This document shows, one piece after another, positions 1 through 8,220 of a DNA stretch of 48,272 nt. Every line of letters begins with the position of its first letter. Within the stretch, counting starts at the first letter, position 1. The stretch lies in NCBI RefSeq assembly GCF_000378105.1, contig NZ_KB899263.1:24236-72507 (forward strand), given 5' to 3'. The DNA comes from Rubritalea marina DSM 17716. GTDB taxonomy: Bacteria > Verrucomicrobiota > Verrucomicrobiia > Verrucomicrobiales > Akkermansiaceae. The notes under the pieces were generated by a model, which saw nothing but the letters and a program-made list of their open reading frames with translations, ran no database searches and was not told the origin of the DNA. Made by a program: the position numbers and the translations under genes.

Positions 1-251
1 ACTGGTGTGCTGCTGTGCTGTTGCTGAGGAATTAAAAAGTGATGCATAGCTTATCACTAAAGGGCTACAGCTTACTTGTCCACCTCTAAAAAAGGTGTTT
101 CACTTTACTATGATACCTTGAATTTCAATATATCCATTAGATCTGATATCACTTCACGATAGACCCAATTCACACACTGTTAATATATTACAAAAAGTTA
201 AGAGCTTCGAATTTTGTTGCATTTGCTGCACCTTTATTAAATCATGTTCAA
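1..251. other. Upstream region of the integron integrase
   Basis: This stretch has no convincing gene. It is AT-rich and carries two short inverted repeats: AGTGAT (38-43) with ATCACT (53-58), and CACCT (81-85) with AGGTG (93-97). In known integrons attI and the first cassettes lie on the promoter side of intI, so this is where attI would be expected. I searched for the core GTTRRRY and its complement RYYYAAC and found no exact match. The closest is GTTAAGA near 197, which lacks the final pyrimidine. Confidence 0.4.
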
Positions 252-1529
252 ATGACCACACTAGGTGAGACTAGCAAAAAGCCATCGCTCCTTCATCCAT
301 GGGTTGAGGATATTGAGCATTCGAGGGAATTGGATAGAAATCAAAAGCAGCACCATGGTTTTTTGATTGGATGGTTAGAATCATGGCGCATTAGCCAGCG
401 ATTAGAGGCAGGAAGAGAGACCTGTAAGCTATTTTGGCAGGTTCAGGTGCTCGCGAAAAAGAGGCAGGATTGGCAGCTATCCCAATGGGCTGAGGCGATT
501 CGTTGGTATTTGGAGTGGTTGCAGATTTGTAGGCGCACGCATAAAGAAACTGCAAGTATCCCGGAAAGAATGGCCAATGCTGTGCATCATTTGGGTTCAA
601 GAAGGGGGCTGGCACTATCGACACGAAGAACCTACGCAGGCTGGGTCAGCCGCTTTGGCATGACTCTGGAGCATGCTAAGGACGCTCAAAATCCAGCTCT
701 AGCACGCCAATGGCTAGCTGACATCGTCAATAAAACTCAGGTGAGCTTTTCCACCCAAAAACAGGCACTTAATGCTCTAGCTTTCTTTTACAAAGAGGTG
801 TGTGGAATGGAAGAAGTGGATCTAGGTGTGCGAATGCATAAACGTAGTCGGCATGTTCCTACAGTTCTTTCTGTATCTGAGCTGATGCACCTCATTGCAA
901 AGGTCGAGCCTAAGTACCGCTTGAAGGCTCGCTTGCAATACGGTGCGGGATTACGCGTGGCTGAGCTGCTGCAGCTGCGTGTGAAGGATGTTGATCTGGA
1001 GCGTCGGCAGCTCACCGTGAGGATGGGAAAAGGAGCACGCGATAGAGTAACAGTGATACCAGAGTGCTTGGTAGGGGAACTACAAGGGCAATTAGAGCGC
1101 TGTAGGAAGCTCTACGACGAAGATCGGGAGCGGCATGCGGAAGGAGTAGAGATGCCCCCCGCATTGGCGCGAAAAATGCCATGTGCAGCCAAAAGTTGGT
1201 CATGGTTTTGGTTATTTCCAGCAAAGGCTGAATCACGAGATCCTGGATCTGGGCTCGTGCGTCGTCACCATGTGCATCCAGGAGTGTATGGCAAGCATGT
1301 CAAACGAGCAGTAGTGGCGGCTGGAATCAAAAAACGGGTGACGACTCATGTGCTGAGGCATTCTTTCGCGACTCACCTAGTAGAGGCTGGGAGTGACTTA
1401 CGGACCGTCCAGGATTTACTCGGACATGCAGATGTGAAGACGACTGAAATCTACACGCATGTGGCCACTGGAACGAATGGCAAAGGTGTGCGCAGCCCAT
1501 TGGATACAGTCAACATACGAAGTGGTTGA
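252..1529 (+). CDS. intI: Integron-type tyrosine recombinase (IntI-like)
   Basis: A site-specific recombinase of the tyrosine family, integron integrase branch, which would recombine attI and attC sites. The catalytic residues are visible: Arg235 (GAGLRVAELL), His366 and Arg369 (HVLRHSFATHL), His392 (GHADVKTT) and the nucleophile Tyr401 (IYTHV). Residues about 312-346 contain the insert typical of IntI proteins (WFWLFPA, then RRHH). The core-binding domain begins around residue 120. Canonical IntI proteins are about 320-340 residues; this one has roughly 100 extra N-terminal residues, rich in Trp and charged residues, that I do not recognise. The frame is open throughout with no damage. ATG at 252 has no clear ribosome binding site. 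No cassette array or attC site is recognisable in the window. Confidence 0.88.
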   Translation: MTTLGETSKKPSLLHPWVEDIEHSRELDRNQKQHHGFLIGWLESWRISQRLEAGRETCKLFWQVQVLAKKRQDWQLSQWAEAIRWYLEWLQICRRTHKETASIPERMANAVHHLGSRRGLALSTRRTYAGWVSRFGMTLEHAKDAQNPALARQWLADIVNKTQVSFSTQKQALNALAFFYKEVCGMEEVDLGVRMHKRSRHVPTVLSVSELMHLIAKVEPKYRLKARLQYGAGLRVAELLQLRVKDVDLERRQLTVRMGKGARDRVTVIPECLVGELQGQLERCRKLYDEDRERHAEGVEMPPALARKMPCAAKSWSWFWLFPAKAESRDPGSGLVRRHHVHPGVYGKHVKRAVVAAGIKKRVTTHVLRHSFATHLVEAGSDLRTVQDLLGHADVKTTEIYTHVATGTNGKGVRSPLDTVNIRSG

Positions 1530-1547
1530 TCCACGATGTCTAGCTCC

Positions 1548-1585
1548 TCAGAGGCTGGTGCCCAAACATGGGCTAGCGCCTCTGA
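1548..1585 (+). terminator. Hairpin downstream of intI
   Basis: TCAGAGGC (1548-1555) pairs with GCCTCTGA (1578-1585), and inside it GCCCA (1560-1564) pairs with TGGGC (1569-1573) around AACA, separated by a 4x4 internal loop. It lies between the convergent intI and TonB-receptor genes, so it may stop transcription from either side. There is no T-run, so an intrinsic terminator is uncertain. The two-tier palindrome vaguely resembles a folded attC, but the RYYYAAC/GTTRRRY ends are absent. Confidence 0.4.
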
Positions 1586-1651
1586 AAGTAGGATGTCAGT
1601 CGCCCAGCAGCATCCCATGGATCCCCCCCTCAGTCAGTCATGTACTCTTGC

Positions 1652-3718
1652 TTACCAGCCGCACTTCACCGCAAGGATCGCGTTGAGCCCAGTGCCATTC
1701 ACACCTGATCCGTGCACGCGGTAGTCTGCGTCGCTAAGGTTCTCAAGCGCGAGTGTGAGCAAAAGGTTCTCGCGTGCCTGCCAGCCGCCGCGCACTGAGC
1801 CGATCATGTAGCCCGGCGTTCCATTCGTGGGGATGCGTTGGTCATCCCCGAGGTCACGCTGCGAAAGCTTGTCCTGCGTCGCGGCACCTGTCGACTCCGC
1901 CTCAAGCCAGAAGGCTCCGCCCGGGTGCGCCCAGCGCACGCGTACCGAGCCCATCAATGGCGCAAGGCGAGATACCGTGTCCTCGACAATCGGGCCACCG
2001 ACCACCGCCTGCGATTTTTGCTTCCCATCTTGATAGGTCAAATTGCCGAAGAGCTGCCATTGGCTAGCAAAGCGCCAAGCCACGTCCCCTTCCAAGCCCC
2101 AGATGTAGCCGTCCTCGCCATTGAGCTGGCGCAGGAAGTCCGTGCCGTCGATCGTCTGCTCTGCCGCCGTGATTGGGTCTTGGATCAAGGTGTAGAAGGA
2201 GGCGACGCCGTAGCTCAAGTCCGCCGTGCCCGCCTTGGTGCCTAGCTCAAAGCTCACCACCTTCTCTGCTTCGAGATCGGAGGATCCAATCACCTCGTCG
2301 GACGAACGCGACACTGTGGAGCCCGTGAGATCTGCAAGATTCGGGGCTCGGAAGCCCTGAGAAACCCCAGCGTAGATGCTATGCACCTCAGTGAGTTCAT
2401 AATTGCTTCGTAAGCTCAAGGAAAGGTCTGACCAATTGCCACCACCGGATTCGTCTTGGCCCAAGTTGCGATTCCACGCACGTTCCCAAGAAGCATCAAA
2501 GTAACTCGCGCGAGCACCAAGCTCGATCGCCAACTTCTCTACCGGCTTCCAGTTGTAGCGTGCGAAGGCTCCCAAAGAGGAATAGTCAGCTCCATCAGCC
2601 ACCGGACGGCGGCTCGGGTCGCTGGCATCCGAGGAAACCATGTCGTGATAGAAATCTGCCCCGTAGAGTAAGTCGCCCGGCCCTAGCTCTCCCCCAGCCT
2701 GGAAGGTGAGCCCTAGGGTGTCGACGGATGACGCCCCCCAGCGCGGGTCGCTGCGGCGCTCTGAATCTTTGCTGTTCTGATAAGAAACTGTGGCTTCCCA
2801 GCTGGAGAGCATGTTCTGCGATTCCTTACCACGGATCCTCAAGTACGCCAATGCGCGCTCTTGATCGTAGATGCGGTAATCGAGCGTGCCCGGTTGGGTC
2901 ACGTGATCGCCGTGCACCCAGCCCGGATTCTGCGTCGTGCTATGCCAGCGCGAAATGTCGTCTTGATTGAGGTACTGAAAGGCGGCTTCCAACTCGGTGC
3001 GCTCACTCAGTGCGTAGTTAAATTTTAAATCCACATTCTGCTCAGGGTAGCCAGTGTTGGTCATCCGCCCAAAGTAGCTATCGCGGATATCGCCGTAGTT
3101 CTTCAAGGTCGCGCCGAGGCTCAAGCCCCACACGCCGCCCTCACCCACGCGTTGTTCCAGTCGCCCAACGTGGCTCTGGCTATTCGTATCAAATTTGTAG
3201 TACACCGACCCGTCTGCATAATTGCCTTTGTGATCCTGGTAGCCAGTTCCCTTGCTCAAGAGGTTCAGCGTGCCCCCCAAGGAATCCGAACCATACATCA
3301 CCGACCCCGGGCCCTTCACCAACTCCATACGATCCACAGCATGCACATCCAAAGTATTCCAATACTGCACCGGACCACTGCGCCAAGTCGAATTGTTCAT
3401 GCGGATGCCATCCACTAAAAGCAGGTTTTGACGGCCGGTGAAACCACGCACAAAGGGGCTACCGTGACCATGCGTCGTCTTCTGAATAAGCACACCTGAA
3501 ATGTCCTTCAAGGCCTCGGGTACCGTGCGCGTCATGCGCTCCTCGATGTCTTCACTTGTCACAGTCTCCACAGCATAGGGCACGTCCAACTCGCTTTGTT
3601 CAGAGCGTGTAGCCGTTACCACTGTTGGCTCCAAGAAGTCTTCCGCATGCAGTCCCGTGATACCCAATGCGCCCAGTGTGAGCACGAGTGCCTCTTGCTT
3701 TCTGTGTAGTCTTTTCAT
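1652..3718 (-). CDS. TonB-dependent outer-membrane receptor
   Basis: A ligand-gated outer-membrane transporter powered by the TonB system. From the ATG at 3718 it has a basic start and hydrophobic stretch (LVLTLGALGITGLHA) ending in AEDF, a plausible Sec signal. A TonB-box/plug start follows (EPTVVTATRSE). The plug domain carries VRGFTGRQNLLLVDG and KGPGSVMYGSDSLGG. The rest is a beta-barrel ending in an aromatic residue (CGW), as usual for outer-membrane proteins. The open frame extends to 3772, but the extra 18 residues precede the signal and look untranslated. The plug most resembles the haem/siderophore receptor class; substrate cannot be assigned. No TonB, ExbB/D or ABC genes are adjacent. 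Inverted repeats upstream (3840-3924) may regulate it. Confidence 0.9.
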   Translation of the reverse strand: MKRLHRKQEALVLTLGALGITGLHAEDFLEPTVVTATRSEQSELDVPYAVETVTSEDIEERMTRTVPEALKDISGVLIQKTTHGHGSPFVRGFTGRQNLLLVDGIRMNNSTWRSGPVQYWNTLDVHAVDRMELVKGPGSVMYGSDSLGGTLNLLSKGTGYQDHKGNYADGSVYYKFDTNSQSHVGRLEQRVGEGGVWGLSLGATLKNYGDIRDSYFGRMTNTGYPEQNVDLKFNYALSERTELEAAFQYLNQDDISRWHSTTQNPGWVHGDHVTQPGTLDYRIYDQERALAYLRIRGKESQNMLSSWEATVSYQNSKDSERRSDPRWGASSVDTLGLTFQAGGELGPGDLLYGADFYHDMVSSDASDPSRRPVADGADYSSLGAFARYNWKPVEKLAIELGARASYFDASWERAWNRNLGQDESGGGNWSDLSLSLRSNYELTEVHSIYAGVSQGFRAPNLADLTGSTVSRSSDEVIGSSDLEAEKVVSFELGTKAGTADLSYGVASFYTLIQDPITAAEQTIDGTDFLRQLNGEDGYIWGLEGDVAWRFASQWQLFGNLTYQDGKQKSQAVVGGPIVEDTVSRLAPLMGSVRVRWAHPGGAFWLEAESTGAATQDKLSQRDLGDDQRIPTNGTPGYMIGSVRGGWQARENLLLTLALENLSDADYRVHGSGVNGTGLNAILAVKCGW

Positions 3719-3839
3719 GGCTTCATCTTCACCCATAGCACAAACTCTCAAGGCCTCTTCCTGAGACATCAAAACATGAATAGGCTTTTAATTGCGAATA
3801 GATCTCAATAGCAATATAGCGCGGCTGGCAAGGGAGAAA

Positions 3840-3924
3840 TGTGACCACCCTGTCACAATCGCACATTCTATCAAAAATAGAGATGCGAGCAAACCTGCTG
3901 TGACACTCACAGGATTACAATCCT
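3840..3924. promoter_or_regulatory. Cluster of inverted repeats between the TonB receptor and lemA
   Basis: Three short palindromes lie in the divergent intergenic region. TGTGAC (3840-3845) pairs with GTCACA (3852-3857). CTGTGA (3898-3903) pairs with TCACAG (3907-3912). AGGAT (3911-3915) pairs with ATCCT (3920-3924). The first two share the TGTGA/TCACA half-site but with spacings (8 and 3 bases between the 5-mers) that differ from the 6-base spacing of classical CRP sites. They could be operators for either gene. Confidence 0.35.
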
Positions 3925-3998
3925 CCATCTGAATTGTATTCGCTAGGATAGCTAGAATCTGATAGATACATAGCGTGACCAAGATCCCGATCATCTTT

Positions 3999-4556
3999 AT
4001 GCAGATCTCTTCAGCCATCGGCATGGTAGGGGGCCTTGCCATCCTTACATTTATCCTTATTGCTGTGATGTACAATGGCCACGTCAGTCGCCGCAATGCA
4101 GCCGACAACGCTCTATCAGCCATCGATGTTCAGCTCAAGAAGCGCTGGAACCTCATCCCCCAACTTGTGGCTACAGCGAAAGGCTACGCCGCCCACGAAA
4201 AAGCGGTATTCGAACGAGTCACCATGGCGCGCAGCGAGGCGAGGCATGCAAGGGACTGGAACCAACGCGCCCTCGCCGAAGGCCAAATCAGCACCGAAAT
4301 TCCGAGCATCGTCGCCCTCGCCGAGGCGTATCCAGAGCTCAAAGCTGATCAACAATTCATGAATCTCCAGCGCAATCTTACCGAGATTGAAAGCCAGATC
4401 TCCGCAGCGCGCCGCGCCTTCAATTCCGCCACCACAGCCTACAACGACGGCGTCCAGATGTTCCCTAGCAACATCATTGCTGGAGTCTTCGGCTTCAAGG
4501 CACGCGACCTCTACGCCATCGATGCCATCGAAACCTCTGTGCCGCAGGTCAAGTAA
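3999..4556 (+). CDS. lemA: LemA family protein
   Basis: A LemA-type membrane protein. It has one N-terminal transmembrane segment (GGLAILTFILIAVMYNG), so most of the protein would face outward on a long helical bundle. The family signature follows: YNGHVSRRNAADNA, then IDVQLKKRWNLIPQLV and ATAKGYAAHE. The length of 185 residues is normal. The frame continues upstream to a GTG at 3975 (193 residues), but ATG 3999 gives the usual short LemA N terminus; neither has a clear ribosome binding site. It is followed by two DUF3137 genes, a known neighbourhood for LemA. The biochemical role of the family is not established. Confidence 0.88.
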   Translation: MQISSAIGMVGGLAILTFILIAVMYNGHVSRRNAADNALSAIDVQLKKRWNLIPQLVATAKGYAAHEKAVFERVTMARSEARHARDWNQRALAEGQISTEIPSIVALAEAYPELKADQQFMNLQRNLTEIESQISAARRAFNSATTAYNDGVQMFPSNIIAGVFGFKARDLYAIDAIETSVPQVK

Positions 4557-4588
4557 TCGCCCGCCTCACGCATCATCCATTTTCTATC

Positions 4589-5566
4589 ATGATTCTCACC
4601 GACGAAATCAAACAAGAGCTTGCGCCCTGCATGAACGAGCTCGAGTCCATCCGTCACGAAGCCAATGCCACAGCGAGCAAGGGACGCCAGATTCAAGGTG
4701 TTGTCGCCCTGATTGGGGTGGGAGTCGCTCTCGCCAGCTTTCTAAGTAAGAGCCCACAGGCGATGGCCGTGGCTATTAGCGCCGCAGTCGTGACCATCGT
4801 CATCAGCATGTGCATCGAGCATTACTACGTCACCAAACCTCGGAAGCATTTTGCCACAAACTTCAAGAGCCGCATCTTCACCAAGCTAGTTTCCACCCTA
4901 CTGCCCGGCTTCCGCTATGATCCCTTCCACGGCATCTCCAAGCAACAATTCAGAGCCTCGGGCTTGATCAACTCGCGCATCGACCGCTACCACAGCGAGG
5001 ACTTCTTTGATGGCAAGGTCGGTGCCACCGAACTCAGCTTTGCCGAGTGCAAGGCCGAGCGTAAAGAGACCCGTACCGACAGCAAAGGCAGAACCCGCAC
5101 CACCTGGGTCACGGTCTTCGATGGTATCTACCTCGAGGCCGACTTCCACAAACACTTCAGCACCCGCGTCACCGTCATGCCAGACTTCGCCGAACGTACC
5201 TTCGGCTGGCTCGGCAAGAAAATGCAAGCGCTCGGTGGCAAGGTCGTGCACCTCGAAGACCCGGAATTTGAAAAGCACTTCGTGGTTCGCGGCGATGACC
5301 CGATCGAAACCCGCTACATCCTCACCCCCGCGATGATGCAACGGATCCTCGAACTCAAATCTAAGTTCGGTAGTAAGGTCATGCTCAGCTTCCAACACTC
5401 AAAACTCATCCTCATGATAGAAAGTGATAGAAATTGGTTTGAGCCCGATCACAAGAGCAATGGCATCCCATGGCAACGCCTCGAATCCTTCCTCAGCGAG
5501 CTCCGACTCATCACCTCCACCGTGGAAGACCTCGACCTCAACACCCGCATCTGGACCAAGGAGTAG
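4589..5566 (+). CDS. DUF3137 domain protein, copy 1
   Basis: A 325-residue membrane protein of the DUF3137 type, commonly found beside lemA. Two hydrophobic segments lie near the N terminus (VVALIGVGVALASFL and AVAISAAVVTIVISM). A large soluble domain follows with VFDGIYLEADF, FVVRGDDPIETRYILTP and SFQHSKLILMIE. Residues about 155-170 form a basic insert (KETRTDSKGRTRTTWV) typical of this family. It starts 32 bases after lemA and ends 9 bases before the second DUF3137 gene, so the three probably form one transcript. Function unknown. Confidence 0.8.
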   Translation: MILTDEIKQELAPCMNELESIRHEANATASKGRQIQGVVALIGVGVALASFLSKSPQAMAVAISAAVVTIVISMCIEHYYVTKPRKHFATNFKSRIFTKLVSTLLPGFRYDPFHGISKQQFRASGLINSRIDRYHSEDFFDGKVGATELSFAECKAERKETRTDSKGRTRTTWVTVFDGIYLEADFHKHFSTRVTVMPDFAERTFGWLGKKMQALGGKVVHLEDPEFEKHFVVRGDDPIETRYILTPAMMQRILELKSKFGSKVMLSFQHSKLILMIESDRNWFEPDHKSNGIPWQRLESFLSELRLITSTVEDLDLNTRIWTKE

Positions 5567-5575
5567 GCCTAAAGC

Positions 5576-6550
5576 ATGAACATTCCTATAGACATCCAAG
5601 CGTTCATCCAGCAGCGGCTGGATCAGCTTGAAAAGAAACGCCTCTCCATCCTCAAGTTGGAGAAGCGCGCCACCATCGAGCAAACCGTCGCCTTCACCGT
5701 CTTTACCCCCTTGTTCGTTTGGTTGCTACAATCGCCAGAGAGACAAACGAAGCGGATTGAAGTGCTCGCCATGGGCATTCTCTTCCTTGCTTGGTTGATT
5801 CGGATTCGCGAGTTACTGATCCGCCGCCCACGCATCGCATTCGCGAAGTCCTACAAAGACTCAACGGTAGGCTTCATCCTGCAGCAACTCTACCCCGGCC
5901 TGAATCATGAAGCCCACAAAGGCATTCCTTTTGAGCGCTTCCAATCCACTGGCTTGATCAAATCTGAGATCACCCAGTACTCCTCTGAGGACCTCATCCG
6001 CGGTTCCATCGATAGCATGCAAATCGCCATCGGAGAGGTCAATGTCCACTCGGGCCAAATCGATAGCACCACGGTTGAATTCCTCAGGTCTAGCAAGTTC
6101 TTCTATGGCATCTATCTAGAAATCGAAATCCCACAAAGCATCGAACACAAGATCACCGTGGCACCCCGTGAAATGCAAGGCTACTTGGGCTGGAATGACC
6201 ATCACATCTATCCCAGTGAGAAAGAAGTGAAAGGCTTCCAACAGCAGCGCTTTAATAAGGCCTATGTCGTGCGCAGTGGCGGCCCGGAAGAGACTCACCG
6301 GGTGCTCACTCCAGCACTCCAAGACCAGATCCTTTCTCTCAGAAAGAAGATAGGAAAGTCACTCATGCTCTGCTTCCAACAATCCAAAGTCGTCGTCATC
6401 TTCGAGATCAATCAACCATGGTTTGAGCCCAGCATCCGCAGACCTTGCAATGACTTTGCGGCGGTTCAACACTTTGCCGATGACATCGCTCTGTGCCTTG
6501 AGGTGGTGGATTCTTTTAACCGCAAAGAAGCTATTCGTAATGAAGTCTAG
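5576..6550 (+). CDS. DUF3137 domain protein, copy 2 (diverged tandem paralogue)
   Basis: A 324-residue paralogue of the preceding protein with the same layout. Two membrane segments (FTVFTPLFVWLLQS and IEVLAMGILFLAWLI) are followed by the same domain landmarks: PFERFQSTGLIKS, FFYGIYLEIEI, AYVVRSGGPEETHRVLTP, CFQQSKVVVIFE and PWFEP. The basic loop of copy 1 is replaced by a non-basic stretch. The nucleotide sequences have diverged well beyond a recent duplication. Its stop codon overlaps the stop of the convergent gene at 6547-6894. Confidence 0.75.
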   Translation: MNIPIDIQAFIQQRLDQLEKKRLSILKLEKRATIEQTVAFTVFTPLFVWLLQSPERQTKRIEVLAMGILFLAWLIRIRELLIRRPRIAFAKSYKDSTVGFILQQLYPGLNHEAHKGIPFERFQSTGLIKSEITQYSSEDLIRGSIDSMQIAIGEVNVHSGQIDSTTVEFLRSSKFFYGIYLEIEIPQSIEHKITVAPREMQGYLGWNDHHIYPSEKEVKGFQQQRFNKAYVVRSGGPEETHRVLTPALQDQILSLRKKIGKSLMLCFQQSKVVVIFEINQPWFEPSIRRPCNDFAAVQHFADDIALCLEVVDSFNRKEAIRNEV

Positions 6551-6894
6551 GCCTTGTCACCCACGGTGGACATCACGTCCAAGTAGTTTCGGAGGCGCTC
6601 TTGAAGTTCTGGACTGAAGGACTCTAGATCTTCTTCTAGCAACATTTCATGATTCAACATCACAGCCATCGTCACATCCATGGAGGAACGGCGGATGTCA
6701 TCCAGACAACGCTGCAGCACCTTTTTCTCTTCCCCCATCTGAGCGTGTGTGTCCCAAAATTGCTCGGTGGGTGACTTGTTGGTATCTGTCAGAGTTGCCA
6801 GCAGCTCACGGTTCTTCTTCTCAAGGTAACGCTCACGTAGAGTGCCCGTCATATCGCGCAATGCACGCCAGTCTGATTCTTTTCTGTCCATCAA
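6547..6894 (-). CDS. Small uncharacterised protein, 115 residues
   Basis: I do not recognise this protein. It is charged and predicted mostly helical, with a long acidic/amphipathic C-terminal half (NHEMLLEEDLESFSPELQERLRNYLDV) and no signal or membrane segment. A clean frame, two in-frame ATGs at the start and its fit between genes support coding. It is convergent with the second DUF3137 gene: the stops share the bases CTAG at 6547-6550. It lies just downstream of rlmN on the same strand (about 106 bases), so it might be co-transcribed with it. Confidence 0.6.
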   Translation of the reverse strand: MMDRKESDWRALRDMTGTLRERYLEKKNRELLATLTDTNKSPTEQFWDTHAQMGEEKKVLQRCLDDIRRSSMDVTMAVMLNHEMLLEEDLESFSPELQERLRNYLDVMSTVGDKA

Positions 6895-7000
6895 TGCTTA
6901 GTCATAGCACAAGACCCTCGCTATTCCTATCCACATTTGTACCAGGCCTTCGCCTACGCATGGAAAAAATCGCCGCGGGCTAGTGCCTTTGTCAAAGCAT

Positions 7001-8095
7001 CTATGACTCCACAATCTTGCCGTCTGCTGTCTCTTGCTTCAGGCGTAACTGCCCACAAGCAGCATCGATGTCATGGCCCTTCTCGATGCGCAAGGTCGTG
7101 GTGACTCCATTTGCGCGAACGATGTCGCGGAACTTATAACAATGCTCCTCAGTAGGGCGCACCCACTCCAGCCCCTCCACCGTGTTGTAGGGAATCAGGT
7201 TCACCAGAGCGCCGAGCGCCTTGGCGCGTTTCGCCAGAATCTTTGCCTGCGCGAGATCATCATTGATCCCTTGGATGAGAATGTATTCGAAGGTGATGCG
7301 CTTCTTCGACTTTGATTTGTAGTAGTGCAGCGCCTCAAAGAGCTCGTCGATCTTCCACTTCGAGTTCACCGGCATGATCTTGTCGCGAGTGTCATTGGTA
7401 GCCCCGTGCAATGAGATGGCCAAGCGGATCTGCTGCGGACGATCTGCCAGCTTTTTGATCATTGGCGCGAGGCCTGAGGTGGAGATCGTGATGTGGCGCG
7501 CTCCAATGTTCATCCCCCATGGCGCGGTGATGATGTCGAGTGCGTGGTTGAGGTTCTTAAAGTTGGCCAATGGCTCTCCCATCCCCATGAAGACGATGTT
7601 GTTGATCTTGCGTCCAGAATGCTTTTCCACCGCCATCAACTGGCCCACAATCTCATCGGCACTGAGGTTGCGCGTGAACCCATCTAGCCCAGAGGCACAA
7701 AACTTGCAGCCATAGGCGCAGCCTACCTGTGAAGAAACACAGGCGGTGTGCCGATCAGAGCGCTCCCCATACAAGGCCGGTGAGGCAGGGATCAACACCG
7801 TCTCGACATAGCGGCCGTCGTGAAGCTTAAACAAATACTTACGCGTCGTGTCTTCAGAACCCTGCACCCGCGCCAGCTCCAGCGGACTCATCCGGAAGTT
7901 CTCTTTCAAGGTGTCGCGCAATGCAGCCGGCAGATTGAGCATCTCATCCACCTTTTCAGCACGGTGGGTGTAGATCCACTCAAGCGCTTGCTTCACACGA
8001 TAGGCTGGCTGTCCGTGCTCATCATTGAGCAATTTTGTTAGATCATCGGCGGTGTATCCGAGGAGGCTAGGTAGTGCTTTTGGGATCGGGCTCAC
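7001..8095 (-). CDS. rlmN: 23S rRNA (adenine-C2)-methyltransferase RlmN
   Basis: A cytoplasmic radical-SAM enzyme that methylates C2 of A2503 in 23S rRNA and A37 of some tRNAs. The 4Fe-4S motif is CAYGCKFC, Cys126, Cys130 and Cys133. Other landmarks are FMGMGEPLAN for SAM binding, HITISTSGL, RLAISLHGA and the C-terminal Cys in DAACGQLRL, which with Cys119 region residues forms the methyl-transfer pair. The length of 364 is typical. It is divergent from purD across about 125 bases that contain an AATCCT/AGGATT palindrome at 8133-8146. Confidence 0.96.
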   Translation of the reverse strand: MSPIPKALPSLLGYTADDLTKLLNDEHGQPAYRVKQALEWIYTHRAEKVDEMLNLPAALRDTLKENFRMSPLELARVQGSEDTTRKYLFKLHDGRYVETVLIPASPALYGERSDRHTACVSSQVGCAYGCKFCASGLDGFTRNLSADEIVGQLMAVEKHSGRKINNIVFMGMGEPLANFKNLNHALDIITAPWGMNIGARHITISTSGLAPMIKKLADRPQQIRLAISLHGATNDTRDKIMPVNSKWKIDELFEALHYYKSKSKKRITFEYILIQGINDDLAQAKILAKRAKALGALVNLIPYNTVEGLEWVRPTEEHCYKFRDIVRANGVTTTLRIEKGHDIDAACGQLRLKQETADGKIVES

Positions 8096-8132
8096 GGTCG
8101 TGTTGTCTCAACTGCTGTCAAATTGTCGAGCA

Positions 8133-8146
8133 AATCCTACAGGATT
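8133..8146. promoter_or_regulatory. Palindrome between rlmN and purD
   Basis: AATCCT (8133-8138), AC, AGGATT (8141-8146) lies in the divergent region between rlmN and purD. It may be an operator. Only the symmetry supports this. Confidence 0.2.
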
Positions 8147-8220
8147 AGCAATGAATTAGAGCAAAATTGTAACTTCAGCCTTGGACAATGGACAGCTCTA
8201 GTTTTCACTCACCCGCAGAT

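Noticed and set aside
3788-4123. Minus-strand frame of 111 residues upstream of the TonB receptor
   Set aside because: It overlaps the start of lemA and shows no family signature; lemA is a clear gene in that region.
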